A stretch of 64,000 bases of DNA from Streptomyces sp. Isolate_45 (lineage in GTDB: Bacteria > Actinomycetota > Actinomycetes > Streptomycetales > Streptomycetaceae): positions 1 through 64,000 of the forward strand of contig NZ_JANFAK020000013.1 of the NCBI RefSeq assembly GCF_024721315.2, given 5' to 3'. Position numbers and translations under genes: made by a program. Shown here piece after piece: positions 1 through 7,760 of the stretch (position 1 is its first letter; every line of letters starts with the position of its first letter). The notes below the pieces were generated by a model that was not told the DNA's origin, did no database searches, and saw only the letters and a list, made by a program, of their open reading frames with translations.

Positions 1-1885
1 CGGTCCGGGCGGGACCGCGCGGGGTGGCGGCGGACGGGGAGGTGGCCCGTGCGGCGGACAGGGCTTCCACCAGGGCGCCGAGTTCCACGTGGACCACCGC
101 GACGGGCTTGCCCGGCGTCTCGGCCGCGGCCTCGCGCAGGGCGGCGGCGAGGTCGTCGGCCAGGGCCTGTTCGCCGACCCAGGGGATGGCCGTGACGATG
201 ACGGCGTCGTGGTCGGGCGACGCCAGGGCGGCGCGGAGGGCTGCGCGGAAGTCGGCCGGAGTGGCGGCGGTGGTCAGGTCGAGCGGGGGCCGCGGGCGCA
301 GCCCCTCCGTGAGGCAGGCGTCGTAGGTGAGGACGCCGAGGGACTCGGAGTTTCCGAGGATGGCCACCCGGGGGCCGGCGGGGACCGGTTGCCCGGCGAG
401 CAGCAGGCCGACGTCGACCAGTTCCGTGACGGTGTCGACGCGGATGACGCCGGCCTGCCGCAGGAGTTCGGAGACGGTGCTGTCGGTGAGCCTCGTACCG
501 GGGACGACGTGGCCGGCCGGGGTGTGGCGGCCGCCGCGGGCGACGACCACGGGTTTGACGGCGGAGGTGCGGCGTGCGAGGCGCGTGAACTTGCGCGGGT
601 TGCCGAGGGTTTCCAGGTAGAGCAGGGCCACGTCGGTGGCCTCGTCGTCGTACCAGTACTGGAGGATGTCGTTGCCGGAGACGTCGGCGCGGTTGCCGGC
701 GGAGATGAAGGACGAGAGGCCTCCGCCGCGCCGGAGCAGTCCGGCGAGCAGGGCGATGCCGATGGCTCCGGACTGGGTGAACAGGCCGATGCGGCCGCGG
801 GCGGCGGCGGGTCCCGGGGCCAGGGAGGCGTTCAGTTCGACCTCGGGGGCCGTGTTGATCACTCCGAAGGCGTTGGGGCCGATCAGCCGCATCCCGTACG
901 AGCGCACCTGTCGCACCAGTTCGCGCTGGCGGGCCAGGCCGGCCGGGCCGCTCTCCCCGTAGCCGGCGGAGAGCACGACCAGGCCCTGCACCCCGTGTTC
1001 GCCGCAGTCCGCGACGGCGTCCGGGACCCGGTCGGCGGGGACCGCGATCACGGCGAGGTCGACGGGGGCGCCAATGTCCACGACGGTGCGGTAGGCCCGT
1101 ACGCCGTCCAGCAGGTCTCCCTCGATGCCGGGGCCGCGGGCCTCGTTGACGGCGTAGAGGTGCCCGTGGAAGCCGCCGTCGCGCAGGTTGCGCAGGGCCG
1201 CCGCGCCGACGCCCGAGCCCGAGCGGCTGACGCCGATGACGGCGACGGAACCGGGGGCCAGCAGCCGCTGGACGGAGCGGGCCTCGGCGCGCTGTTCGCG
1301 GGCGCGCTGCACGGCGAGGGACTCCGCGGTGGGTTCGAGGTCGAGGGTGAGGTGGACGGAGCCGTCCTCGAAGCTGCGCTTCTGCTGGTAGCCGACGTCC
1401 GTGAACACTTTGATCATCTTGTTGTTGGCGGGCAGGACCTCGGCGGCGAACCGGCGGATGCCCCGCTCCCGGGCCACGGCTCCGATGTGTTCCAGGAGCG
1501 CGGAGGCGACGCCGCGGCCCTGGTGGGCGTCCTGCACGAGGAAGGCGACCTCGGCCTCGTCGGCCGGGGCGGAGGCGGGCCGGCCGTCGGGGCCGATCCG
1601 GTCGAAGCGGACGGTGCCGATGAACTCCCCGCCGATGGTCGCCGCGAGGCCCACGCGGTCCACGTAGTCGTGGTGCGTGAAGCGGTGCACGTCGCGGGCG
1701 GACAGACGCGGGTACGGGGCGAAGAACCGGTAGTACTTCGACTCGTCGGAGACCTGTTCGTAGAAGCTGGTGAGCCGTCCCGCGTCCTCGGTGGTGATGG
1801 GACGGATGCGGGCGGTGCCGCCGTCGCGCAGCACGACGTCCGCTTCCCAGTGGGCCGGGTACGAGTGGTCCGACGCGGTCGTCAT
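1..1885 (-). CDS. GNAT acetyltransferase / acyl-CoA ligase (NDP-forming) fusion, partial
   Basis: This gene runs off the left edge, so only its first 628 codons are present. It starts at an ATG at 1885 (MTTASDHSYPAHWEAD). Residues about 15-165 form a GNAT acetyltransferase domain, including the acetyl-CoA-binding stretch QDAHQGRGVASALLE. From about residue 205 a Rossmann-type CoA-binding domain begins (SVAVIGVSRSGSGVG), followed by succinyl-CoA-ligase-like domains (FTQSGAIGIALL, ILGNSESLGVL). This order is that of actinobacterial Pat-like lysine acetyltransferases, which acetylate acyl-CoA synthetases and other enzymes. An ATP-grasp domain would be expected beyond the window edge. The gene is divergent from ptsH. 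The family call is firm; the protein substrates are inference. Confidence 0.85.
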   Translation of the reverse strand, partial: MTTASDHSYPAHWEADVVLRDGGTARIRPITTEDAGRLTSFYEQVSDESKYYRFFAPYPRLSARDVHRFTHHDYVDRVGLAATIGGEFIGTVRFDRIGPDGRPASAPADEAEVAFLVQDAHQGRGVASALLEHIGAVARERGIRRFAAEVLPANNKMIKVFTDVGYQQKRSFEDGSVHLTLDLEPTAESLAVQRAREQRAEARSVQRLLAPGSVAVIGVSRSGSGVGAAALRNLRDGGFHGHLYAVNEARGPGIEGDLLDGVRAYRTVVDIGAPVDLAVIAVPADRVPDAVADCGEHGVQGLVVLSAGYGESGPAGLARQRELVRQVRSYGMRLIGPNAFGVINTAPEVELNASLAPGPAAARGRIGLFTQSGAIGIALLAGLLRRGGGLSSFISAGNRADVSGNDILQYWYDDEATDVALLYLETLGNPRKFTRLARRTSAVKPVVVARGGRHTPAGHVVPGTRLTDSTVSELLRQAGVIRVDTVTELVDVGLLLAGQPVPAGPRVAILGNSESLGVLTYDACLTEGLRPRPPLDLTTAATPADFRAALRAALASPDHDAVIVTAIPWVGEQALADDLAAALREAAAETPGKPVAVVHVELGALVEALSAARATSPSAATPRGPART

Positions 1886-2043
1886 GAGGTCACCCTAAGG
1901 GGCGGACGGGCCGTGCGGACCGGCCTGGACGCGAGCGCGCGCCGAACGCGGCGGTCCGGGGCGAACCGGTGCAAGCTGGGGAAGGTCGAACGGCGGTGGA
2001 TCGGGGCCGAAGGTCGGTCCGAGCATTCGGGGTGCCGTGAGAG

Positions 2044-2059
2044 ACTGGTCTAGACAACC
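2044..2059 (+). promoter_or_regulatory. DasR-type dre operator upstream of ptsH
   Basis: The 16 bases ACTGGTCTAGACAACC match the Streptomyces dre consensus (ACTGGTCTAGACCAGT type) at the first twelve positions, with the right arm degenerate. The site ends 23 bases before the ptsH start and so lies in its promoter or leader. DasR is the GntR-family regulator of N-acetylglucosamine use and controls general PTS genes in Streptomyces. The sequence match is seen; binding is inferred. Confidence 0.75.
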
Positions 2060-2082
2060 GTAAGAACCTGAAGGGCATCACC

Positions 2083-2364
2083 ATGGCAGAGCGCCGCGTC
2101 AACGTCGGCTGGGCCGAGGGCCTGCACGCTCGTCCCGCCTCGATCTTCGTCCGGGCGACGACCGCTTCCGGCGTCCCGGTGACCATCGCGAAGGCGGGCG
2201 GCGACCCCGTCAACGCCGCTTCCATGCTGGCTGTCCTGGGTCTGGGCGCCCAGGGCGGCGAGGAGATCGTTCTCGCTTCCGAGGCCGAGGGCGCGGACGT
2301 CGCCCTGGACCGCCTCGCGAAGCTGGTCGCCGAGGGCCTCGACGAGCTCCCGGAGACCGTGTGA
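2083..2364 (+). CDS. ptsH: HPr, phosphocarrier protein of the sugar PTS
   Basis: HPr passes phosphate from enzyme I to the sugar-specific EIIA proteins in the cytoplasm. At 93 residues it has the usual length. The active histidine is His15 in GLHARPAS, and the regulatory-site serine region is NAASMLAVLGLG (Ser47). The ATG at 2083 follows a GAAGGG ribosome site. In Streptomyces the PTS serves mainly N-acetylglucosamine and fructose, which fits the dre-like site just upstream. The gene is monocistronic, with a strong terminator directly after it. Confidence 0.97.
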   Translation: MAERRVNVGWAEGLHARPASIFVRATTASGVPVTIAKAGGDPVNAASMLAVLGLGAQGGEEIVLASEAEGADVALDRLAKLVAEGLDELPETV

Positions 2365-2400
2365 CCCTTCGGGTCCGGTTACCCCTCGAACGAGCGGCGG

Positions 2401-2445
2401 AGCCGCAGCCCCCGGCGATCCCGGGGACTGCGGCTCTTCTGTTTT
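2401..2445 (+). terminator. Terminator of ptsH
   Basis: A GC-rich hairpin with arms around AGCCGCAG..CCCCGG and CCGGGG..CTGCGGCT spans 2401-2435 and is followed by a T-rich tail (CTTCTGTTTT). It lies 37 bases after the ptsH stop. Confidence 0.85.
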
Positions 2446-2660
2446 CGCGATTTCGCGGCTCCACGGACCTACGGGATTCCGGCGCTCCGGCTCCGGCGCG
2501 GACTTTGACTCCGGCTCGGACTCCGACCCCGGCTTTCCGGCGGGAATTCGATGCCGGAAATTGAAGCCGCGGAAGAAAGCGGAAGCGCGGGATAAAAGCG
2601 CGGCCTCGCGCACCGCCCCGCGCCGTGCGAATGCCCGGCCACCTTTGTATACGGCCCGTG

Positions 2661-3326
2661 TTAATGCCGGGCGCTCGACATGTTTACGGCAGGTTGCAGA
2701 GTCCTCACCCGCGGCCGGTGCGCCTCGGTCGCGCGCGCCGCGTGCTGCGCGGTCAGCGCCCGGGCCCGATCGGCGTCCCCGCGCGCCACCGCGTCCACGA
2801 TGCCGCCGTGTTCGGCCCAGGACTCGGCCGGGCGCACGGGAGCCTCCACGGCGTACATCCAGGCGATCTTTCGCCGGGTCTGCGTCAGCAGCGCGATCAG
2901 GCCCGGGCTGCCGGAGGCCTGGGCCAAGGTCTCGTGGAACCAGGCCCCGAGGTCCCGCAGGTCCTCCCCCTGGCCCCTGCGGGCCCGCTCCTGCCCCAGC
3001 CGGACCAGCCCGCGCAGTACCTTCAGGTGACCCTCCGTACGCCTGTGGGCGGCCCTGGAGGCCGCCAGGGGCTCCAGCAGCATCCGCAGCTCCAGGAGGT
3101 CGGCCGCCTCCTGTTCGGTGGGCTCTGCCACGCAGGCGCCCGCGTGGCGGCGCGTCGTGACGAACCCCTCGGACTCCAGGGTGCGCAGCGCCTCGCGCAC
3201 CGGGACGCGGGAGACTCCGTAGCGGCGGGCGAGGACCTCCTCGGTGAGTCGGCCGCCCGGCCCGAAGAAGCCGGAGACGATATCGTCGCGGATCGCTGTG
3301 CATACCGCGTGCGCGGGAATACGCAA
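2661..3326 (-). CDS. GntR-family transcriptional regulator (FCD type)
   Basis: A 221-residue DNA-binding regulator of the FadR subfamily. Residues 5-70 form the winged helix-turn-helix (TEEVLARRYGVSRVPVREAL). Residues about 80-205 form the all-helical FCD ligand domain, with histidines in the usual metal-site positions (WFHETLAQ, WAEHGGIVDA). The start is TTG at 3326, chosen because GGAGG lies seven bases upstream and no in-frame ATG or GTG fits the domain better. It has its own promoter region before the M23 gene's terminator. The ligand is unknown; this subfamily usually senses small organic acids. Confidence 0.88.
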   Translation of the reverse strand: MRIPAHAVCTAIRDDIVSGFFGPGGRLTEEVLARRYGVSRVPVREALRTLESEGFVTTRRHAGACVAEPTEQEAADLLELRMLLEPLAASRAAHRRTEGHLKVLRGLVRLGQERARRGQGEDLRDLGAWFHETLAQASGSPGLIALLTQTRRKIAWMYAVEAPVRPAESWAEHGGIVDAVARGDADRARALTAQHAARATEAHRPRVRTLQPAVNMSSARH

Positions 3327-3490
3327 GACCGGACCTCCGCTTGAATTCGGCTGCCGGCGCCGTCGCCGGAATCGTGACCGTGTCGCGACTCTATTGCAAC
3401 ACGCGAATATTTCCGAGGACGGGCGGAAATCCGAAACATTTCACGGACCCGGGCAGGGGAAGGCGGGGCGGGGCCGGGACCGCGAAAACG

Positions 3491-3525
3491 CGGACGACCC
3501 CGGCTCGGTGAGCCGGGGTCGTCCG
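3491..3525 (-). terminator. Terminator of the M23 peptidase gene
   Basis: A perfect 15-base-pair stem (CGGACGACCCCGGCT and its complement) closes a 5-base loop, 30 bases beyond the stop of the upstream minus-strand gene. Confidence 0.85.
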
Positions 3526-3554
3526 TGAAGACCGGTGGTGCGGTGCCGCTCGGG

Positions 3555-4364
3555 TCAGAGGTTCACGCCGTGCGAGCGCAGGTACGCCAGCGGGTTGATG
3601 TCCGAGCCGTACTGGGCACTGGTGCGCGCCTCGAAGTGCAGGTGCACGCCGCTGGAGTTGCCGGTGGTGCCGGCGAGGCCGATCTGCTGGCCCGGGGCGA
3701 CCTGCTGGCCGGCGGAAACGCTGAGCGAGTCCATGTGGCCGTACTGCGTGTAGGTGCCGTCGTTGTGCTTGATGATCACGTTGTTGCCGTACGCGCCGCC
3801 CCAGCCGGCCTCGACGACCGTGCCGGCGCCGACCGCGCGGACCGAGGTGCCCAGGGAGGCGTGGAAGTCGATGCCCGTGTGGCTACCGGAGGACCACATG
3901 GCGCCGCCCGCACCGTAGGAGGTGCTGACGTAGGAGCCCGCGATGGGCGAGACGTAGGTGTTGAGGCGCTTGCGCTCCTCCTCGCGGGCGACGCGCTCGG
4001 CGGTCTCCCGCTCGGACTTCGCCTTGGCCTCGGCGACCTCGGCGACGCGCTTGGCCTCGGCGGCACGCTGCTTGGCGTCGGCCTCGGCCTGCGCCTGGGC
4101 GGCGACGGCGTCGGCGGCGCGCTGCTGCAGATCGGCCTGGGCCACGATGTCGCCCTGGAGGTCGTTCGCGACGACCACCGGGTTCTGGCCGGTGTCCTCC
4201 ATGGAGGGGCCCGAGTTGTCCGCCGCGAAGGCCGGGGCCGCGATGGTGCCGACCACGCCCGTGGTGGCGAGGGCGGCTATACCGGCGTAGCCGGCGGTCT
4301 TGCGGCTCAGACGGCTGGAGCCGCGGTGCTTGCCGGAGCCGGTGGGACGACTGCCAAACGCCAT
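3555..4364 (-). CDS. Secreted M23 (LytM) peptidoglycan endopeptidase
   Basis: A 269-residue exported zinc endopeptidase that cleaves peptide cross-links in cell-wall peptidoglycan. Residues 1-48 form a long basic signal peptide ending in APAFAADN. Residues about 70-140 are an Ala/Glu/Lys/Arg-rich coiled coil. The C-terminal M23 domain carries HTGID (first zinc-ligand motif) and HLHFE (last motif), both intact. The coiled-coil plus LytM layout resembles wall hydrolases of growth and germination. A c-di-AMP riboswitch in the leader suggests control by cell-wall or osmotic state, as for other Streptomyces wall hydrolases. Confidence 0.93.
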   Translation of the reverse strand: MAFGSRPTGSGKHRGSSRLSRKTAGYAGIAALATTGVVGTIAAPAFAADNSGPSMEDTGQNPVVVANDLQGDIVAQADLQQRAADAVAAQAQAEADAKQRAAEAKRVAEVAEAKAKSERETAERVAREEERKRLNTYVSPIAGSYVSTSYGAGGAMWSSGSHTGIDFHASLGTSVRAVGAGTVVEAGWGGAYGNNVIIKHNDGTYTQYGHMDSLSVSAGQQVAPGQQIGLAGTTGNSSGVHLHFEARTSAQYGSDINPLAYLRSHGVNL

Positions 4365-4382
4365 GAAGGGGGTGATCCTTTC

Positions 4383-4531
4383 CTTCCCTCTCGCCTACCG
4401 GGTTAGCTGACGGGTTCGGAGCAGGAAGGTCTCCTACGGGCCTCCTCTTGCGAGGCGGTCCGATTCACCCCAGGGACTGTGGGTCCCCGGCTCCCCAGGC
4501 TCGCGCCCGATGGGGACTCGGCGATCACTGT
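4383..4531 (-). promoter_or_regulatory. ydaO/yuaA-type c-di-AMP riboswitch
   Basis: On the minus strand the leader contains the hallmark blocks of this class in order: a GAGCCGGGGACCCA block, GGGGTGAATCGG, CCGTAGGAGACC, and CCGAACCCGTCAGCTAACC followed by GGTAGGCGAGAGGG. It ends about 18 bases before the M23 peptidase ATG. Streptomyces members usually precede wall hydrolases such as rpfA and NlpC/P60 or M23 peptidases, and c-di-AMP lowers their expression. Edges are approximate. Confidence 0.9.
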
Positions 4532-4673
4532 TCGGTGCCGCGGATGCGGCGGGCACAACTGACGAACAGCAGGGCCGACGCTAGGCGGATCATCAGTGGA
4601 TCGCCAAACACACGAGCGCTTTTGTTGCGTACGCCACACCGCATACGAGCAACCAAACCACTAAACGGACAAA

Positions 4674-4706
4674 AGGGGCTCTGACGGATAATCCATCAGA
4701 GCCCCT
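4674..4706 (-). terminator. Terminator of the M16 operon
   Basis: The arms AGGGGCTCTGA and TCAGAGCCCCT flank a short imperfect stem. On the minus strand this is followed by TTTTG, giving a good intrinsic terminator 66 bases past the second M16 gene. Confidence 0.9.
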
Positions 4707-4771
4707 CGGGAAACGGTCGGTTACCGCTGGAGCGGCGGCCTCCCGCCGCTCGATCCCCGGTCAACCACCGG

Positions 4772-6163
4772 TCAGTTGGTGACGACGGTTACGGCGCCGA
4801 TCCCCAGCGCCCGTACGGGCTCCTCGATCTGAGCCGCGTCGCCCACGAGCACCGTCACCAGACGGTCCACCGGGAAGGCGCGCACGACCGCCGAAGTCGC
4901 CTCCGCCGTACCGGTTTCCGCCAGCCGCGCGTAGAGCCGCGCCTGGTAGTCGTCCGGCAGTTCCTGCTCGACCTGGTCGGCCAGCGTGCCCGCGACGGAG
5001 GACGCCGTCTCGAACTTGAGCGGGGCGACGCCCACCAGGTTCTGCACCGCCACGTCCCGCTCGGCGTCGGTCAGTCCGCCCTCCGCGAGGGTGCGCAGCA
5101 CCTTCCAGAGGTCCTCCAGTGCCGGGCCGGTGTTCGGGGTGTCCACCGAGCCGCTGATGGCGAGCATCGAGGCGCCCTTGCCGTCTGCGGTGGAACGCAG
5201 GACCTGGCCGAAGGCGCGCACGCCGTACGTGTACCCCTTCTCCTCGCGCAGCACCTTGTCCAGGCGGGAGGTGAGCGTGCCGCCGAGGCAGTACGTGCCG
5301 AGCACCTGCGGGGCCCACACGAGGTCGTGGCGGTCCGCGCCGATCCGGCCGATGAGCAGCTGCGTCTGGACCGCTCCGGGCCGGTCGACGATGACCACGC
5401 GGCCCGTGTCGTCGGCCGTCACCGGGGGCACCGGGCGGGGCTCGGCGGTGTTGCCGGTCCAACTGCCCAGGGTGTCGGCCAGGACGGCGTCCAGGTCGAT
5501 GCCGGTCAGGTCGCCGACGACCACCGCGGTGGCGGTGGCGGGGCGCACGTGGGCCTCGTAGAAGGCGCGGACGGCCGAGGAGTCGATGCGGGCCACCGTC
5601 TCCTCGGTGCCCTGGCGCGGCCGGGACATGCGCAGCGAGGCCGGGAAGAGCTCCTTGGAGAGCTGCTTGGCCGCGCGGCGCTGCGGGTTGGCGAGCTCGT
5701 GCGGGATCTCGTCGAGCCGGTTGCGCACCAGCCGGTCGATCTCGCTGTCGGCGAAGGCGGGTGCGCGCAGCGCCTCGGCGAGCAGGCCCATCGCCTTGTG
5801 CAGGCGGGAGGCCGGGACCTCCAGGGAGACCCGCAGGCCGGGGTGGTCGGCGTGCGCGTCGAGCGTGGCGCCGCAGCGCTCCAGCTCGGCGGCGAACTCC
5901 TCCGCGGAGTGCTTGTCGGTGCCCTCCGACAGGGCGCGGGCCATGATCGTGGCCACCCCGTCGAGGCCCTCGGGCTCCGCGTCGAGAGGGGCCGCGAGGT
6001 TGACCTCGACCGCGACCACCTGTTGGCCCGGCCGGTGGCAGCGCAGCACGGTCAGGCCGTTGGGCAGCGCGCCGCGCTCGGGGGCCGGGAAGGCCCACGG
6101 CGTGGCGTCGCCGGGCTGCGGCTGCGGGTGGAAGGTCATCGTGACGGCTGCGGTGTCGCTCAC
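4772..6163 (-). CDS. M16-family zinc-peptidase-like subunit (no HxxEH)
   Basis: A 463-residue member of the M16 (pitrilysin/MPP) family, with the LPNGLTVLR opening and the RxxxY-type late region (EEKGYTYGVRAFGQ). It lacks the HxxEH zinc motif: the matching helix reads LDGVATIMARALSEG. It is therefore the non-catalytic half of a two-protein peptidase. The start is the GTG at 6163, whose GTGA overlaps the stop of the upstream M16 gene, so the two are translationally coupled. The overlap and the active/inactive pairing argue for a heterodimer. The cellular substrate is unknown. Confidence 0.88.
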   Translation of the reverse strand: MSDTAAVTMTFHPQPQPGDATPWAFPAPERGALPNGLTVLRCHRPGQQVVAVEVNLAAPLDAEPEGLDGVATIMARALSEGTDKHSAEEFAAELERCGATLDAHADHPGLRVSLEVPASRLHKAMGLLAEALRAPAFADSEIDRLVRNRLDEIPHELANPQRRAAKQLSKELFPASLRMSRPRQGTEETVARIDSSAVRAFYEAHVRPATATAVVVGDLTGIDLDAVLADTLGSWTGNTAEPRPVPPVTADDTGRVVIVDRPGAVQTQLLIGRIGADRHDLVWAPQVLGTYCLGGTLTSRLDKVLREEKGYTYGVRAFGQVLRSTADGKGASMLAISGSVDTPNTGPALEDLWKVLRTLAEGGLTDAERDVAVQNLVGVAPLKFETASSVAGTLADQVEQELPDDYQARLYARLAETGTAEATSAVVRAFPVDRLVTVLVGDAAQIEEPVRALGIGAVTVVTN

Positions 6164-7512
6164 TGCTCCGCCCCCTCGTTCTCGTCGGTCTCGTCGTGGG
6201 CGTCGGACCCGGCCGCCGGTTCGTAGACCAGGACCGCCCGGTTGTCGGGGCGCAGTCGGGCCGCGGCCACGGCCTGCACCTCCTCGGCGGTGACGTCCAG
6301 GACGCGCTGGACGGCGGTCAGCGCCAGCTGTGGGTCGCCGAACAGCACCGCGAAGCGGCACAGTTCGTCCGCCCGGCCGGCCACCGTGCTCAGCCGGTCC
6401 AGCCATTCGCGCTCCAGCTGTGCCTGGGCGCGCTCCATCTCCTCGGCCGTGGGACCCTCGGCGGCGAACCGCGCGAGCTCCTCGTCGACGGCGGCCTCGA
6501 TGGCGGGCACCTCGACACCGCTGGAGGTCTTGACGTCCAGCCAGCCCAGCGAGGGCGCGCCGGCCAGGCGCAGCAGGCCGAAACCGGCCGCGACGGCGCT
6601 CTGGTCACGGCGCACCAGCCGGTTGTGCAGGCGGGAGGACTCCCCGCCGCCCAGGACGGTCAGCGCCACGTCGGCGGCGTCGCACTCGCGGGTGCCGTCG
6701 TGCGGGAGGCGGTAGGCGGCCATCAGCGCGCGCGCCGGGACCTCCTCGACGATCTCCTCGCGGAGCTGTCCGCCCATGACCTCGGGCAACGAGCCGTCGC
6801 GCGGCGGCTGCTTGCCGTCGTGCGACGGGATGCTGCCGAAGTACTTCTCGACCCAGGCGAGGGCGCGCTCGGGGTCGATGTCGCCGACGACCGACAGCAC
6901 GGCGTTGTTGGGCGCGTAATAGGTACGGAAGAACTCGCGCGCGTCCTCGAGGGACGCGGCGTCCAGGTCGGCCATCGAGCCGATCGGGGTGTGGTGGTAC
7001 GGGTGGCCCTCGGGGTAGGCGAGGGCGGTCAGCTTCTCGAACGCGGTCCCGTAGGGGACGTTGTCGTAGCGCTGGCGGCGCTCGTTCTTGACGACGTCGC
7101 GCTGGTTCTCCATGGACTCGTCGTCCAGGGCGGCCAGCAGCGAGCCCATCCGGTCCGCCTCCAGCCACAGGGCGAGTTCCAGTTGGTGGGCCGGCATGGT
7201 CTCGAAGTAGTTGGTGCGCTCGAAGCTGGTGGTCCCGTTCAGGGAGCCTCCGGCGCCCTGAACGAGCTCGAAGTGTCCGTTGCCCGGTACGCTCGCCGAA
7301 CCCTGGAACATCAGGTGCTCGAAAAGGTGAGCCAGGCCGGTCCGCCCCTTGACTTCGTGGCGCGAGCCGACGTCGTACCAGAGGCAGACGGCGGCGACCG
7401 GGGTGAGGTGGTCCTCGGACAGCACCACGCGCAGGCCGTTGGCCAGCCGGTGCTCGGTCGCTGTCAGGCCGCCGGAGCCGGCCTGAGCTGTGGCCGTGTG
7501 ACCCATGGGCAT
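6160..7512 (-). CDS. M16-family zinc metallopeptidase (catalytic)
   Basis: A 450-residue M16 peptidase with the inverted zinc motif HLFEH (His62, Glu65, His66) and the downstream acidic ligand region (MENQRDVVKNERRQ). The opening LANGLRVVLSEDHLTPVAA is typical. The ATG at 7512 has AAGGGA six bases upstream. It overlaps the second M16 gene and probably forms a clam-shell dimer with it, degrading short peptides in the cytoplasm. There is no signal peptide. The promoter lies in the 248-base gap shared with the divergent parC. Confidence 0.92.
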   Translation of the reverse strand: MPMGHTATAQAGSGGLTATEHRLANGLRVVLSEDHLTPVAAVCLWYDVGSRHEVKGRTGLAHLFEHLMFQGSASVPGNGHFELVQGAGGSLNGTTSFERTNYFETMPAHQLELALWLEADRMGSLLAALDDESMENQRDVVKNERRQRYDNVPYGTAFEKLTALAYPEGHPYHHTPIGSMADLDAASLEDAREFFRTYYAPNNAVLSVVGDIDPERALAWVEKYFGSIPSHDGKQPPRDGSLPEVMGGQLREEIVEEVPARALMAAYRLPHDGTRECDAADVALTVLGGGESSRLHNRLVRRDQSAVAAGFGLLRLAGAPSLGWLDVKTSSGVEVPAIEAAVDEELARFAAEGPTAEEMERAQAQLEREWLDRLSTVAGRADELCRFAVLFGDPQLALTAVQRVLDVTAEEVQAVAAARLRPDNRAVLVYEPAAGSDAHDETDENEGAEQ

Positions 7513-7760
7513 GTGGTCCCTTCGATCGCGATGCAGAGATTTCTGTCAGACCTGCCACTGTATGCAAGCGCGTCGGCCCCCGGAGAAGTTCCCGGGTGCC
7601 GCCTCCGGACTCCGTCCGGGGGACCCCAGGGGTCGGAGTCGGCATTGTCGGCGCCCCGGGCCACAATGGTCCGCGTCGCCCCTGCCGGACCGCCCGGCCG
7701 GAACCCGTACGTCCAGGTACACCCCGTACACCCGATTCTTGGTTAAGGAGCCGCGCAGCG

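Noticed and set aside
89..2053. Long open frame on the plus strand opposite the GNAT/CoA-ligase gene
   Set aside because: It is a by-product of GC-rich codon use; the minus strand shows clear GNAT and CoA-binding domains and the plus product has only Gly/Asp/Val-rich sequence.
4403..4639. Small minus-strand open frame upstream of the M23 gene
   Set aside because: It lies over the c-di-AMP riboswitch, whose conserved RNA blocks explain the sequence better.
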